Part shown: positions 21,101-30,559 of the stretch, in pieces
Layout of the letters: each line of letters starts with the position of its first letter
Numbering within the stretch: position 1 is the first letter of the stretch
From: Salvia splendens
Taxonomy: Eukaryota; Streptophyta; Magnoliopsida; Lamiales; Lamiaceae
Assembly (NCBI RefSeq): GCF_004379255.2
Contig: NC_056048.1
Coordinates: 1,860,001 to 1,924,000 of the forward strand
Direction of reading: 5' to 3'
Length of the DNA: 64,000 bases
Translations under genes and position numbers: made by a program
The notes under the pieces: generated by a model
What the model was told of the DNA's origin: nothing
Database searches by the model: none
Seen by the model: only the letters and a program-made list of their open reading frames with translations

Positions 21101-22584
21101 TGCTCAGCCTTTGGTATCCACCTCTCACCTTGCAATTTCACTTCTTCTCCATGGAAATTGAAGATCATACTGAGATTATTAAAGTTCCATTTGATTTCAC
21201 CCAAGGTAGACAACCATTCTCCACCCAAGATAAGATCATAAGTTTCCAGAGGAATAAGATAAACCTCTGCATGAAATCTGGACCCTTGCATTTCCCACTC
21301 TAATTTGCTACACTTTTGAGTACATTGCAAAATTTGTCCATTGGCTACTTCCACAGCCTTTGAGTTAACAGGAAGTAACTTACAGCTGATTCTTTTAGCC
21401 ACTTTAGCACTCAGAAAATTATGAGTACTGCCAGTATCTATTAGAATCCTTAAGATCCTCTTCTGACATTTCCCTCTAATCCTCATTATTTGAGGTCCAT
21501 CCTTACCCCAAACCGCATGTAATGAAAGCTGTAATTCAGACTTTTCATCCTCAATTTCTTCATCTGCTTCCTCTTGTTCTTCATTACGTTCCACTTCACC
21601 CACATCCAATAGCTGCACAACATATGATTTCCTTTTGCTACACTGATGATTTGGAGTAAACTTTTCAGTGCACCAAAAACATTCCTTCCTTGCTCTTTTT
21701 TCATCCATTTCTTTAGGAGTTAAGTTGGTACTAGCTCTAACCCCTCCAATTCTGTTACTCTCCTTGTTTCCTCCATTCCAATTATTCATAGTTCCCACTT
21801 TATTATTAGTAGCAGTCACTGACATTGGTCTGCTACTCGAATAATAGCTGCTACTAGCCTGTAGAGTGTTCTGATTTCCCTTAGCCTTAACTCCTAAGGC
21901 TCTAACAGTAAGTTCTTGCAGCTTAGCTAAGGAGTAAGCTTCAGCTAAGGTCTTAGGTCGAAACATACGCACAGGCATTTGTAATTCATCAATCAATCCG
22001 GACAAAAAGAAACTTAAAGCTTGATCTTCTCTAATTCCAGCTCTAGGATATAATTCATCAAAAATGTCCATATAGTCTTGTAGCGTACCTTTTTGTTTGA
22101 GGTTCCTGAGATCAGCCAAAGGATCCTCGTACGCATGAGCACCAAAACGAGCTGCTAGAGATGAGCTATAACACGGCCAATCAGCATAGGCCATATCTCC
22201 ATGTAAGCTCTCAAAGCCTCTATGCCACTGCAATGCTTTCCCTTCTAGATGAATCGCAGCCACTCTAACCTTCTCCTCATCCGGTACCTTAGCCACTTGG
22301 AAAAAATACTCAGCTCTCATCATCCATCCTTCAAAACCGTCACCATCAAACTTAGGAAACTCATATCGCGTCGATCTTCCCCAATCGGATCCATTTTCAT
22401 ACCGATTTCCCTTGCTACTGCCTTCACCGGTTTCCATTTCATGATTCTTCTGATTTTGCAGGTTAATTGCTGCCATTGATTGCATCAACTCTCTAATGTC
22501 GTTTTTATGCTCCTCTCGCATCTCCTGCATTTTCTGCTCCATCATCTCTAGCATTTTCTTCTCCATTTCTGCGCCTCGAGTCAC
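18157..22584 (-). CDS. Ty3/gypsy gag-pol polyprotein with chromodomain
   Basis: 1475 residues with no stop or frameshift. Gag covers about 1-290. A CCHC-like knuckle follows (C302, C305, H313, C315; spacing CX2CX7HXC, atypical). The aspartic protease has DTGSTHNF at 383. Reverse transcriptase covers about 570-775 with FFDD (catalytic D729, D730). RNase H has D875, E912 and D937. Integrase has the zinc-binding residues H1063, H1070, C1100, C1103 and catalytic D1133, D1193, E1229; the D-35-E spacing is exact. A chromodomain (about 1427-1470, WLIHWEGRSPADASWE) is at the C-terminus; in chromoviruses it directs integration to modified histones. All catalytic residues are present, so the element could be active. 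Start chosen as the first ATG after the primer-binding site. Confidence 0.97.
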   Translation of the reverse strand: MTRGAEMEKKMLEMMEQKMQEMREEHKNDIRELMQSMAAINLQNQKNHEMETGEGSSKGNRYENGSDWGRSTRYEFPKFDGDGFEGWMMRAEYFFQVAKVPDEEKVRVAAIHLEGKALQWHRGFESLHGDMAYADWPCYSSSLAARFGAHAYEDPLADLRNLKQKGTLQDYMDIFDELYPRAGIREDQALSFFLSGLIDELQMPVRMFRPKTLAEAYSLAKLQELTVRALGVKAKGNQNTLQASSSYYSSSRPMSVTATNNKVGTMNNWNGGNKESNRIGGVRASTNLTPKEMDEKRARKECFWCTEKFTPNHQCSKRKSYVVQLLDVGEVERNEEQEEADEEIEDEKSELQLSLHAVWGKDGPQIMRIRGKCQKRILRILIDTGSTHNFLSAKVAKRISCKLLPVNSKAVEVANGQILQCTQKCSKLEWEMQGSRFHAEVYLIPLETYDLILGGEWLSTLGEIKWNFNNLSMIFNFHGEEVKLQGERWIPKAEQLNFLHIMNPEEEDVNQRKLNQCMPAVEVETDYCYEISVEEIWPNLKLILGEFAEVFEEPKTLPPQREQDHKIVLKEGAEAVNMRPYKYAAHQKNVIETMIEEMLKAGVIRHSESSFASSIVLVKKKDSTWRMCVDYRALNAITVKDKYPIPVIEELLDELGEAAWFSKIDLRSGYWQVRMKPEDIHKTAFKTHSGHYEFLVMPFGLTNAPATFQNLMNTIFRNHLRKFILVFFDDILIYSSSQAAHEQHLRVVMELMREHSLLAKRSKCTFGCKKVEYLGHVISEAGVSTDEGKIEAVRNWPQPKSVKQVRSFLGLTGYYRRFVQNYGVIARPLIEVIKGNVFKWTGEAQEAFDKLKAAMTTAPVLALPDFSKEFVVETDASGFGIGAVLMQDKHPLAFISKSLSPKYQALSVYEKELLAILMAVKKWYHYLQSKKFIILTDHQSLKYLMDQKLTTPTQQAWMTKLMHFDYEIRYKKGCDNSVADALSRVPEIMTYTLTSFVIPLELIAKIKESWKQDPLIQKILHEKQQDKDSHPKFSWNKDELRRKGRLVVGNDVILKAQILSTFHGTTLAGHSGVLGTYKRISALLYWPKLRKDVREFVRLCVTCQRYKPSNSAPSGLLQPLPVPTALFTDLSMDFIEALPSSQGFDTIFVVVDRLSKYAHFMALSHPFTAKKVAEVFLDSVFKLHGMPIKIVSDRGAIFVGNFWKEFMNLLGVELLYSTAYHPETDGQTEIVNRSLQCYLRCAMGEKPHTWVHWLGLAEYWYNTTYHSSIQMTPFEALYGFEPPLHVPYLPGDSNVEAVDLALRDREEMLSILKRNVQKAADRMKKQADQHRVDREFDVGEWVWLKLREYRQRSVRGKHHKFEPKYFGPYQIADRIGAVAYKLNLPASATIHNVFHVSLLKPASPPTGPIIDLPNISHINDAIPQAVLDRKMVKRQNQAATKWLIHWEGRSPADASWEFADVIKARFPWFLADKEP

Positions 22585-22608
22585 CGTTCCTACGTCCGGA
22601 GATCGATT

Positions 22609-22621
22609 GCTCTGAATACCA
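22609..22621 (-). other. Primer-binding site of the chromovirus
   Basis: Minus strand TGGTATTCAGAGC, two bases inside the 5' LTR. It matches the initiator-Met tRNA site TGGTATCAGAGC except for one extra T. Confidence 0.7.
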
Positions 22622-22623
22622 CT

Positions 22624-23242
22624 TGTTACGATCTTACTCCGCGGTCGACCTATTTTAGCTCGTCACGGCCGAACTCAGTAACTTCTTCGCGGTCTTCCTC
22701 TCTTAGTTCGTCACTGCCGAGCTCAATGACTTCTTCTCGATCTTCTTTTCTTAGTTCGTCACTGCCGAGCTCAATGACTTCTTCTCGGTCTTCCTCTATT
22801 AGTTCGGCGTTGCCGAACTCAGCGATAAAACGCAAATCTCAACACTTGAATGATCAATGAAAGGATGATTGTATTGATAAAAGTGTCTACAATTGTAACG
22901 ATTACACAAAGAGGAGCTCCAGATCCACGATCTGAGCTGATTAACTCTCAACTAAGCAACTTCAACGATAGCTCAAAAACAAAGTAACTATGGCTATTTA
23001 TAGTTCACATCTTAGCTCGCATCTTAGCTCGCCTCGATCATCTTCCACGTCGGATTGTTATACACATCATAGCTCTGCTCCTATTGGTTGATCACACGTG
23101 TTCCCGCTCTCTCATTGGTCGATCAATTGCTCTTAACTAACTCAACTAACTCCTGCCACGTCACTGAGATCACATGTATGTTAATACACATGCCCACGTT
23201 GCATGCATGTATGTTGTTGATGTTAATCTTGTGCATGCAACA
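22624..23242 (-). repeat. 5' LTR of the chromovirus
   Basis: 619 bp, read by eye as the same sequence as 17527-18145. It ends ...GATCGTAACA on the minus strand, immediately before the primer-binding site. Confidence 0.95.
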
Positions 23243-24932
23243 CTCGACTTATACAGGGGAAGGCATCACCTTTGCCCTCTCCGTTGAAATCGCCGTCTCG
23301 ACGGGCATCCGCCGCTTCGCCCGTTGCTGGAGTCTAGCGGGGAGTCGTCCTCGCGCCGCACCGCCTCCGCCTCACGCGATGTTGCTTTGGGCAGCGTCGC
23401 CTTCCCGACGCTCCTCCGGCGATTACGCTCGTTGTCGTCTCTTGTCCTCCGCCGAACCGAGGCTTTACCTGCGGCGAAGTCAGCGACAGAGAGGAGGCGT
23501 CGCCTCACTCCCGCGCTCCAGCAACTGGCTCACCACCTCGCTCCATGGAGGCCGCACGGTAGCCTTCGGGCTCCGTCCATTTCCGTCGAGAAGCTAAGTC
23601 CTTTCCCCCTTTCCCCGTTGTCTGAAATTATTTTGGGGTCCTCTACTGCCGATTTTAAGCTCTAATTTCCTTGGGATGTAGCTTAATTTGGGAAGCACAT
23701 TTGATGCCTTAAAGCATATGAAGCCCACTGTGTTTGTGGTTGCTTTTGCTTATTGTTGGGGACCTTATGAGTCTTGATTCAGGCCGCGTATACTTCTAGG
23801 TTACACTGGATTGTTAGCATTATTCGGTGCTATTGCTACATTTTTCCTATTAGTCGAACTTCCGAGATTCTAAGTTCTTGTTTCTATAGAGTCCTATTAT
23901 GATGCAAGGAGGGGTTGGTGTTGAGGTGTTTACCTTGCTCGGTGAACTCTTTCGGCCTGCCCTTCTCACTGCCGCTGCTCCGCGCCGCCGCTCCTCACTC
24001 ACTCCGCTGCACTCCCTTGCCTTACGAGAAACTGGCAGAATATGTGTGTGGAGTGGGGAGGGGAGGGCGGTATTTATAAGCCATTCCTTTGGCTTCTTGT
24101 GGCAGCTCATGGGGCATTGTGATACCCAATTTTGGTTACAACCTTAGCTCACTTTCGAGTTCTATGAACATCCTGATCATACTTGATTAGTGAAAGTCTT
24201 GGGGCTGTCTCCTTGGCTGCTTTCTCGGCTTTGGTGATGGCAGGGTGGTTGTCTACTTTGAGTTGCATAGTGAGCATGCCTCACCGTGTCCATTTGTCCT
24301 GACTTACTCTTTGGTGAAACTTGAGAAGATAACAAAAGGGCTGACCTTGGCTCTAATTTGCAGCCTAATGGCTGACCTATATAGCTCTACTATTCCTCAT
24401 CTCTAATTGAGCTTGTGCCTCTTTTTCCTTTATTTGTGAGTCTATTTTCTAACCCCAATTTGTGTTATCTTTGCAGGTTAGGAGCTGTCCCTTTGTGAAG
24501 TCCTTGGGGGATGGGAATCGAAAAAGAAGACAAAGGATGAGGTCTACTACATCCCTCATTGTCTCAATGCTAAGTTTGGAAATTTGTTGAAGTAATAGAT
24601 TTGGAGTAGCTCTTGACCAAGTTCTGTTTTAGTCATTAGTTGATTTGTTGTGGTCTTGTCCTCATCGCGCGGGAAACGAGGCATGTACTAATTGTATGCA
24701 AAAATTTTCTCCAATCAATTCCAATAATCATTTATTTCAATCTTGCTATTGAAATAAGAATCTTTGTTGCACTTAAACTTTCCTTCTCCACAAAATACTT
24801 AATTTGATTCGACGTCGGAGATTACAACCGAATCACACGTCCGCACGTTTTCTAATTGCGATTAATCGAGCTAATAAATCCGACTTAATTAAAATAAAAG
24901 GATTAAAAATCCGGGGCGTCACAAAATTAATA

Positions 24933-25171
24933 TACTCCCTCCGTCCCATGCTACTCGCACTTTTCATTTTAGGCCGTAAATTTGGGATTGATTTTTTAGT
25001 GTGATTAAATTAGAATTTTAAGTGTAATGAGACATCACTTAATAAAGGAGCTCTTAACTTAATCTAACATATTAATTAAATGCATTAATTCTAACTTAAA
25101 CTATAAATAGTGTAAGGAGTTTGTGACGAGCCGAAAAGCAAAAGTGCAAGTAGCATGGGACGGAGGGAGTA
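24933..25171. mobile_element. Stowaway-like MITE
   Basis: Starts TACTCCCTCCGTCCCATGCT and ends ATGGGACGGAGGGAGTA. The paralogous empty site is AATTAATATATTTTGTAATG near 1226, which confirms the TA target. Confidence 0.92.
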
Positions 25172-25189
25172 TTTTGTAATGATATTTGA

Positions 25190-25372
25190 TACTCCCTCCG
25201 TCCCGGGCTACTCGCTCCTTTCCTTTTCGGCACGGAGATTAAGGAATGAGTGTATAGGAAAGTAAAAAATGACGGCTGTAGGTGAAAATTTTTACTAAAA
25301 ATGGAAAGAGTGCAAGTAACTTAGGACGCCCAAAAAGGAAATAAGTGCGAGTAGCTTGGGACGGAGGGAGTA
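25190..25372. mobile_element. Stowaway-like MITE
   Basis: Starts TACTCCCTCCGTCCCGGGCT and ends TTGGGACGGAGGGAGTA. It lies 18 bp from the preceding MITE. The paralogous empty site is TTTGATATTAATTTATTTG near 1248. Confidence 0.92.
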
Positions 25373-26553
25373 TTAATTTATTTGCGAACAAATATGGTTC
25401 AGTGTCTTTAACTTTAAGAAAAGTTCTCAAATAAACCATCTCCATCCATTAATTATAGTACTTATTATCTTGTAATTCTCATTCAACTTGTTCATTTTCT
25501 AAATTGTTCTATGAGCTGAGATGCATCAAAATATCGTAGAATGATGTAATACGTATGTATGCTTCTAAACACGTAGAAAATAACACACATTAATGCGTAC
25601 ATTGTTCGAACAAATGCATGCTCATAGTCCTTTTTGTCTTGTTCATCATACTACACATTCCCTTTTCTTCTTCATTGCTATCATCAACAATCGTCTCCGT
25701 TGTTTGTGCTGGTGCCGGTGCTTCATAGATGGGGTTTTCCTCCAAATGTTGACAAAGCCACATTTTACATAAACTTTCTTACAGTACTAAGCATTATATT
25801 CATTTTTATTTTAAGAAGTGTAAAGATAATTATTATTAGAACTTTAGTGATCGAGAATTGAGAACTTACTGTTTCATTTTTCCCCCTAAATTGGCCTGGA
25901 AAAAATTAGGGTGATTTTTCTAAATAATTTCACATTAAAACCAAGTCTAGTCACTAGTATTTATTAAATGGGGTTAATTAGTTAGAGATAAATCACATGG
26001 ATTTTGACCAAATTAAGAATTGATTTGAATGCAAAATGCAGACCAATCCTGATCATGTAACTTGCCAATCTGATGATAAAAAATTATGCGTCTTATATGG
26101 ATGTCGCTATTAGTTAATTTTCAGGTCATTTAAAAAAAATTCGGATTTAAAGTCATTTTTAGATTATTTTAGGTGATCCTTTTAAAAATGATCTAAATAT
26201 AAATTAAAAGTGACATCCGTATTTTTTTATTATGAGTTCTGCAATAAGACAACTCTAAATCACATTGTCTACAAGTATCCATAGATAATAATTTATATAT
26301 TTATAAACATAGAGAACATAGTACATATTACAAACTTGATCTTGAAATATAGTTGATAATTTTCTATAGAGTTGCCATATATAGGCAAAACCTAGCCAAC
26401 TATTTTTCTTAAACAAGATTGTATTATAGAGCCAAACACATACATGCAATATTAATTGCTATTTTATTTAGTCATAAGGTGGTAGTTTATTTAGGCGATG
26501 ATGGAAGTATAATAAAGGAGTGAGGGATGTATATATGTATCAGTGAACATTTA
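25373..26553 (-). pseudogene. 3' flank of a lost proline-rich protein gene
   Basis: Collinear with 1254-2545, the 3' flank of PRP-A, with small deletions. It stops at ATTTA (26549-26553), inside what was the AATAAA poly(A) signal, where LTR family C begins. The coding part of this copy is nowhere to the right, so it was removed with the other side of the insertion. Confidence 0.7.
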
Positions 26554-26993
26554 TGTCACGACCGCCCATACTAGGGGTGTTACAAACGAGGCGATCGTGA
26601 CCCAGGGTCAAACATTTAAGTATAGCATTTAAGGATAACAGTTCATAAGAAATGCTCAATTAGCTTAAAAGAATAGTATTTTAGTTCAAAAATATATATA
26701 TATAGCAGCGGAAATAAGGTTTCAAAGAGAGTCAAGGATGACGCCTATGTATGAAGACACAACGCATCCAAATTCCCTATGCCGACTCAACATCCACCGC
26801 AACATCCCGCTCAACCTGCACATAGGGAAAACACATGCATGGCTGAGTACTTGTTGTACTCAATGGGCTCATGCCGAAAACATTTTCATAAAAACAGTTA
26901 TGTCATCCATACCAGTGATCTCGAGTTTTATGTAGTTAAGAAATATCACGAGAACACAAAAATATTTCAAAGTCTGGCCAGACAATCAATCTT

Positions 26994-27090
26994 CCCACTT
27001 TCTCATCAATCATTCAATCACATTCTCTTTCCATAGTGCGACGAAAGTGTGGCCACACTATTCGCCCACGAGACCGGCCGACTAGCAAGG
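26994..27090. repeat. 97-bp direct repeat, left copy
   Basis: From CCCACTTTCTCATCAATC to GACTAGCAAGG, repeated exactly by eye at 28418-28514. The pair flanks the nested Athila-type LTR. Confidence 0.92.
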
Positions 27091-27099
27091 CCAAAAACT

Positions 27100-28405
27100 T
27101 GACTCAACTTATTTTAACACAAGAAATTCCCGCAAGTGTACGGGGCTAGTGTAGCACAAAGTAAGCAAGAGTATCGTATCCCACAGAGACAAATTGTGTA
27201 AACTCAAGTACCACGAACCGATTTCAACTACTATTTAGACAAAGCAAATGTTTGGTTTTGATATTTAACTATTAAACATAAACAAAGTAAAACAAAAGAC
27301 AAAAGATAAAGTTCCAAATAAGAGAACGAGGTGGAGCTTTGGATCCGACTACAATACCCACAATGTAAACAACTCAACAACTTTGATTACCCGTTGAAGT
27401 CTCTAGGATTAGAAGGACAATCGCTATTCTATGCTAAGCCCCCTCTCGAGTGCACTCAACCCGTTGATTAACTATTAATATTGAAGTCTCCTTCTATACT
27501 TCACAATTAACTCCTATACTCAAAAGTTTCAAGTCCTCACTCTAGAATTCCTTCTCTCGAATGCAAATTATCTAGGTGTTGTTCATTCTTTTATCAATCC
27601 TAATTAGGTATCTCTCGATTACTCAAAACTAGGTCAATATATCCAATTGTTAGCTAGGCAATTGAATTGAAAGGCACAAGAATGAAGCAAAATAATCACA
27701 AGAGCATAGGTAATCAAAAGCTATTGAATTAATCACAAGTATTCATTGTAGTCTTCACCAAAACTCTACAAATGATTTAGCTACTCATATTCAACTCAAA
27801 AACATAAGAATAAACCATAGTCATTGAATAAAACATGAAAACCAATGAAAATACTCCCAAGGGTGGATTGAACGGAAGTTCGTCTCCGTCTTCAATCTTG
27901 TTGAGGATTGGGACGCCTTTCCTCTCAATTCCACTCTCCAAACCTTCAAAAGCTGCTATGGGGCGTGTATGGTGTGTTGAGGTCGAAAACCTAGGTCTCC
28001 TTTTATACCCGGGGCGGAAATATTCAATCTCGCAGAACACATCGCCCGGCCGGGCGATTTTAAGTGTCCAAAACGCGTGAGGTCGAAAACCTAGGTCTCC
28101 TTTTAAGCATTGTCTTCGTCTTCGAAAGGGCTTCGCGTGAGTATCTTGCACGCCCCCATCGGAGTCCGGATGAGAGAGTTATGGCTATTATACGAAAGTC
28201 GCGCATTGAAGCGCGCCCGGTCAGGCGATTCTTCCTTCAAGCTCGTTTTCAAGTCATTTTCACCTGTTTTAGCTCCAAATACTCGACAAACTCGTCAAAA
28301 CACTTACGTAGTGGATAATGGATGTAAACTCAAGTAGTATGCTGCAAAAACACTGAAACTCTCACGTTAAACATCCAAAATACTTACTAAACCACGAGTT
28401 TATCA
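27100..28405 (-). mobile_element. Nested Athila-type LTR (no internal domain)
   Basis: Reverse complement of the LTRs at 45606, 51317 and 60986. On the minus strand it runs from TGATAAACTCG (28405) to GTTGAGTCA (27100). Nine further bases of element leader, up to the first bases of the primer site, remain at 27091-27099. It carries one GC-rich palindrome instead of the cluster in the other LTRs, and a short internal repeat (GGTCGAAAACCTAGGTCTCC at about 27982 and 28082). Confidence 0.85.
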
Positions 28406-28417
28406 ACGGCTCACGAT

Positions 28418-28514
28418 CCCACTTTCTCATCAATCATTCAATCACATTCTCTTTCCATAGTGCGACGAAAGTGTGGCCACACTATTCGCCCACGAGACCG
28501 GCCGACTAGCAAGG
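28418..28514. repeat. 97-bp direct repeat, right copy
   Basis: Matches 26994-27090. It is embedded between two copies of ACGGCTCACGATCCCACTT (28406-28424 and 28515-28533). Confidence 0.92.
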
Positions 28515-29059
28515 ACGGCTCACGATCCCACTTGTGTACACAGCCTGATAGGGTTTGCGGCCCTACTTAGACCCGAATTCGTTTCATTCATATCCATATA
28601 GCCTAACGGAGTAAACTCAGACGAACTAGGCATCAGGCATACAATCTCAATCAAAACAATCCATGGCATGACATAACACTTTAAACCACCCTTATTACAC
28701 CATAATCATACTTTTGAAAGCGTAAAAGGGTTTAGTAAAAGAAAGTCCACCTCGTTCTCTTAGCAATTCACACCCCAACTTAGCAACTCTCGATCCTCGA
28801 GTTCACGAGTACACAACACCCTTGTCAATGACAACACAAATCAGCCTCACACAACATCATCTTACTATGCATGTCTTATCGCTTCTCTCTCGTCGTTTTC
28901 CTCAATTTCCCAAACCCAGCATACGTCACATAGGTGTAAGACACGCGTAACACATTTCAACTGATCACAAGTGATTTCAACATTTAAACACGTTTCTTGG
29001 ACATACATGCATCATATAACACTTTTAAATCTTGAAACTAGGTGTCATTTTAATAAGGC

Positions 29060-29690
29060 AGAAAACTGGCAGAATTGCGCGACCGTTTTGTAAAAATTAC
29101 TATAAAATCACCCAACCTCAAAAGATGCTAAATTTTGGTCACAATACAGAGGACACATTCAAGTTCATCCATGAAAATTTTCATATCGAAATCACGCCAT
29201 TTAGTCAGTCATTTTACATATTGAACTCTCTGGTCAGAACATATAATTTCTGACAGTATTGCGCAGTAAACTTCAAAAATTCACCAAACATTCATCCTTC
29301 CTCATATGACGCTAAAATTTGGTCACAACACATTAGACACATTCAAGTTCACCCAGTTAAAATTTCACACTGAAATCATATCATTTGGTCAGTCAAAACA
29401 TTTATGCAACTCTCTGATCGGAATATAAAATTCTAGCAGCACTGCACAGTTCATTTGAAAAATTCACCGTAAATTCATACGATGTCCAATAAGGCTGAAA
29501 TTTTCACAAGACTCAGAAGACACTTCATATTTTCATCTAGTTCAAGAATCACATCGATCGGAGGTCATTTGGTCGGTCAAACAGATTTCGAAACATTCTG
29601 GCAGAGAACACACGTTACTGGCAGAATTGCGCAGTCAACTTCAAACATTTTTCAAAAATTCATTTATACGAGACACAGAAAACAACTTGA
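29060..29690. repeat. Imperfect tandem repeats of about 185 bp in LTR family C
   Basis: Four units, each with CTGGCAGAATTGCGC-like and AAAAATTCACC-like segments, near 29070, 29250, 29435 and 29615. They are diverged but in register. Confidence 0.65.
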
Positions 29691-30559
29691 AGTTTACTCA
29701 GTAAAAATTTCATAGAAAAATTCGTTCGTTTGATGGGTCAAATACAGATCATAAGTCACTGGTCGTGCATCACAGATTTCTGGTTCAAGTTCGAAAATAG
29801 GGTTTTTAAAACTTCCACAACACAAACACCGATTTTTCATGCTCGATAACACATAATCATGCTTACACGTTCCTCATACACATATTTGCACATAAACTCA
29901 TATTATTCACCAAATATTTCAATCCAACACACATGATTTCAATCAACAGCGCAAAATCAAACAAGTTCTTACGAAACACACTTTCCCTCCCGTTAAACTT
30001 GCGATCTATCAAACCTACACCCTCTACATGCATGTAGGACTCAAGAACATGGTCAAAACGGGTAGGATGATAGAAAGTGAACAATATACCTTCTTTGACA
30101 CAAAACGAATCGGTAGAACAAACGTTGACACGATTCGTCCCTCTCCCTTCACCGCTGCCGCCGCTGCCACGAATCCGCCATCGCGGATCCGCCACCATCG
30201 GCTCCTCCCTCTCTCTTCTCTCTCTCGGGTTCTCGATTCGTTCGTAGAAGTAAAAGAAATGAAAGAGGAGGGAAGTCATATTTATAGAAAAAAATTTCAT
30301 AAAAGACAAAAATTCACGTCTTTTTGTTTTGATGTGACGAGTAATTAATGCGGCGTTGAAAAACGTGCCTGATGCGACGTGGTTCTTATCCACTTGGAAA
30401 ACATGCCTGATGTGACGCGATCCTTATCCAACTTTTCGTCTCGATTTGTTGTTGAAAGTGTATTTGATACGTGGTTTATTCTTTCGTGTAGGTAAGGATT
30501 TAACGGGTCGTTACATTCTACCCACCTTAACAGAAATTTCGTCCCGAAATTTGATCGTC

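Larger units (their letters stand above)
17527..23242 (-). mobile_element. Intact Ty3/gypsy chromovirus (5716 bp)
   Basis: Complete element: 619-bp LTRs, primer-binding site, one uninterrupted gag-pol frame with a C-terminal chromodomain, polypurine tract, and perfect 5-bp duplications CTCGA (17522-17526 and 23243-23247). I found no difference between the two LTRs by eye, which implies a very recent insertion. Size, short LTRs and the initiator-Met-tRNA-type primer site suggest the Reina-type chromoviruses; the lineage is inferred. It is nested in solo LTR family B, and its insertion is not seen in the sister copies at 44.3 and 59.7 kb. Confidence 0.95.
15776..24923 (-). mobile_element. Solo LTR, Ty3/gypsy family B (about 3.4 kb, split by a nested element)
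   Basis: Flanked by AAATT duplications (15771-15775 and 24924-24928). The paralogous site near 1220 reads straight through (AAGAAATTAATATATT), so both boundaries are exact. On the minus strand it begins TGTGACGCCCCGG and ends GGGTCGTGACA. Removing the nested chromovirus (17527-23242 plus one CTCGA) leaves about 3427 bp with no internal domain. Truncated copies of the same insertion lie at 44279-45605 and 59659-60985. Open frames inside (for example 17193-17561 and 23088-23597) are in LTR sequence and are not genes. Confidence 0.85.
26554..30515 (-). mobile_element. 3' LTR of a Ty3/gypsy element, family C
   Basis: On the minus strand it begins TGTAACGACCCGTTAAATCC (30515) directly after a purine-rich tract (AAGGTGGGTAGAA) downstream of pol. 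It ends GGTCGTGACA at 26554. After removing the nested Athila-type LTR and its duplication, about 2.5 kb remains. It shares short blocks with families A and B (about 26811-26855 and 28553-28578). The matching 5' LTR is absent. Confidence 0.75.

Noticed and set aside
23088..23665. Arg/Ser-rich overlapping frames on both strands
   Set aside because: They straddle the chromovirus LTR boundary and the GC-rich part of solo LTR family B. No domain and no paralogue in frame.
15776..24923. Family B as a full two-LTR retrotransposon containing the 1475-residue gag-pol
   Set aside because: The gag-pol has its own 619-bp LTRs, primer site and CTCGA flanks. The outer sequence shows only one LTR with AAATT flanks.
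26255..26449. 64-residue minus-strand frame in the 3' flank of the lost family copy
   Set aside because: The collinear flanks at 2260, 14260, 42750 and 58130 do not keep the frame. It is AT-rich and lacks any domain.
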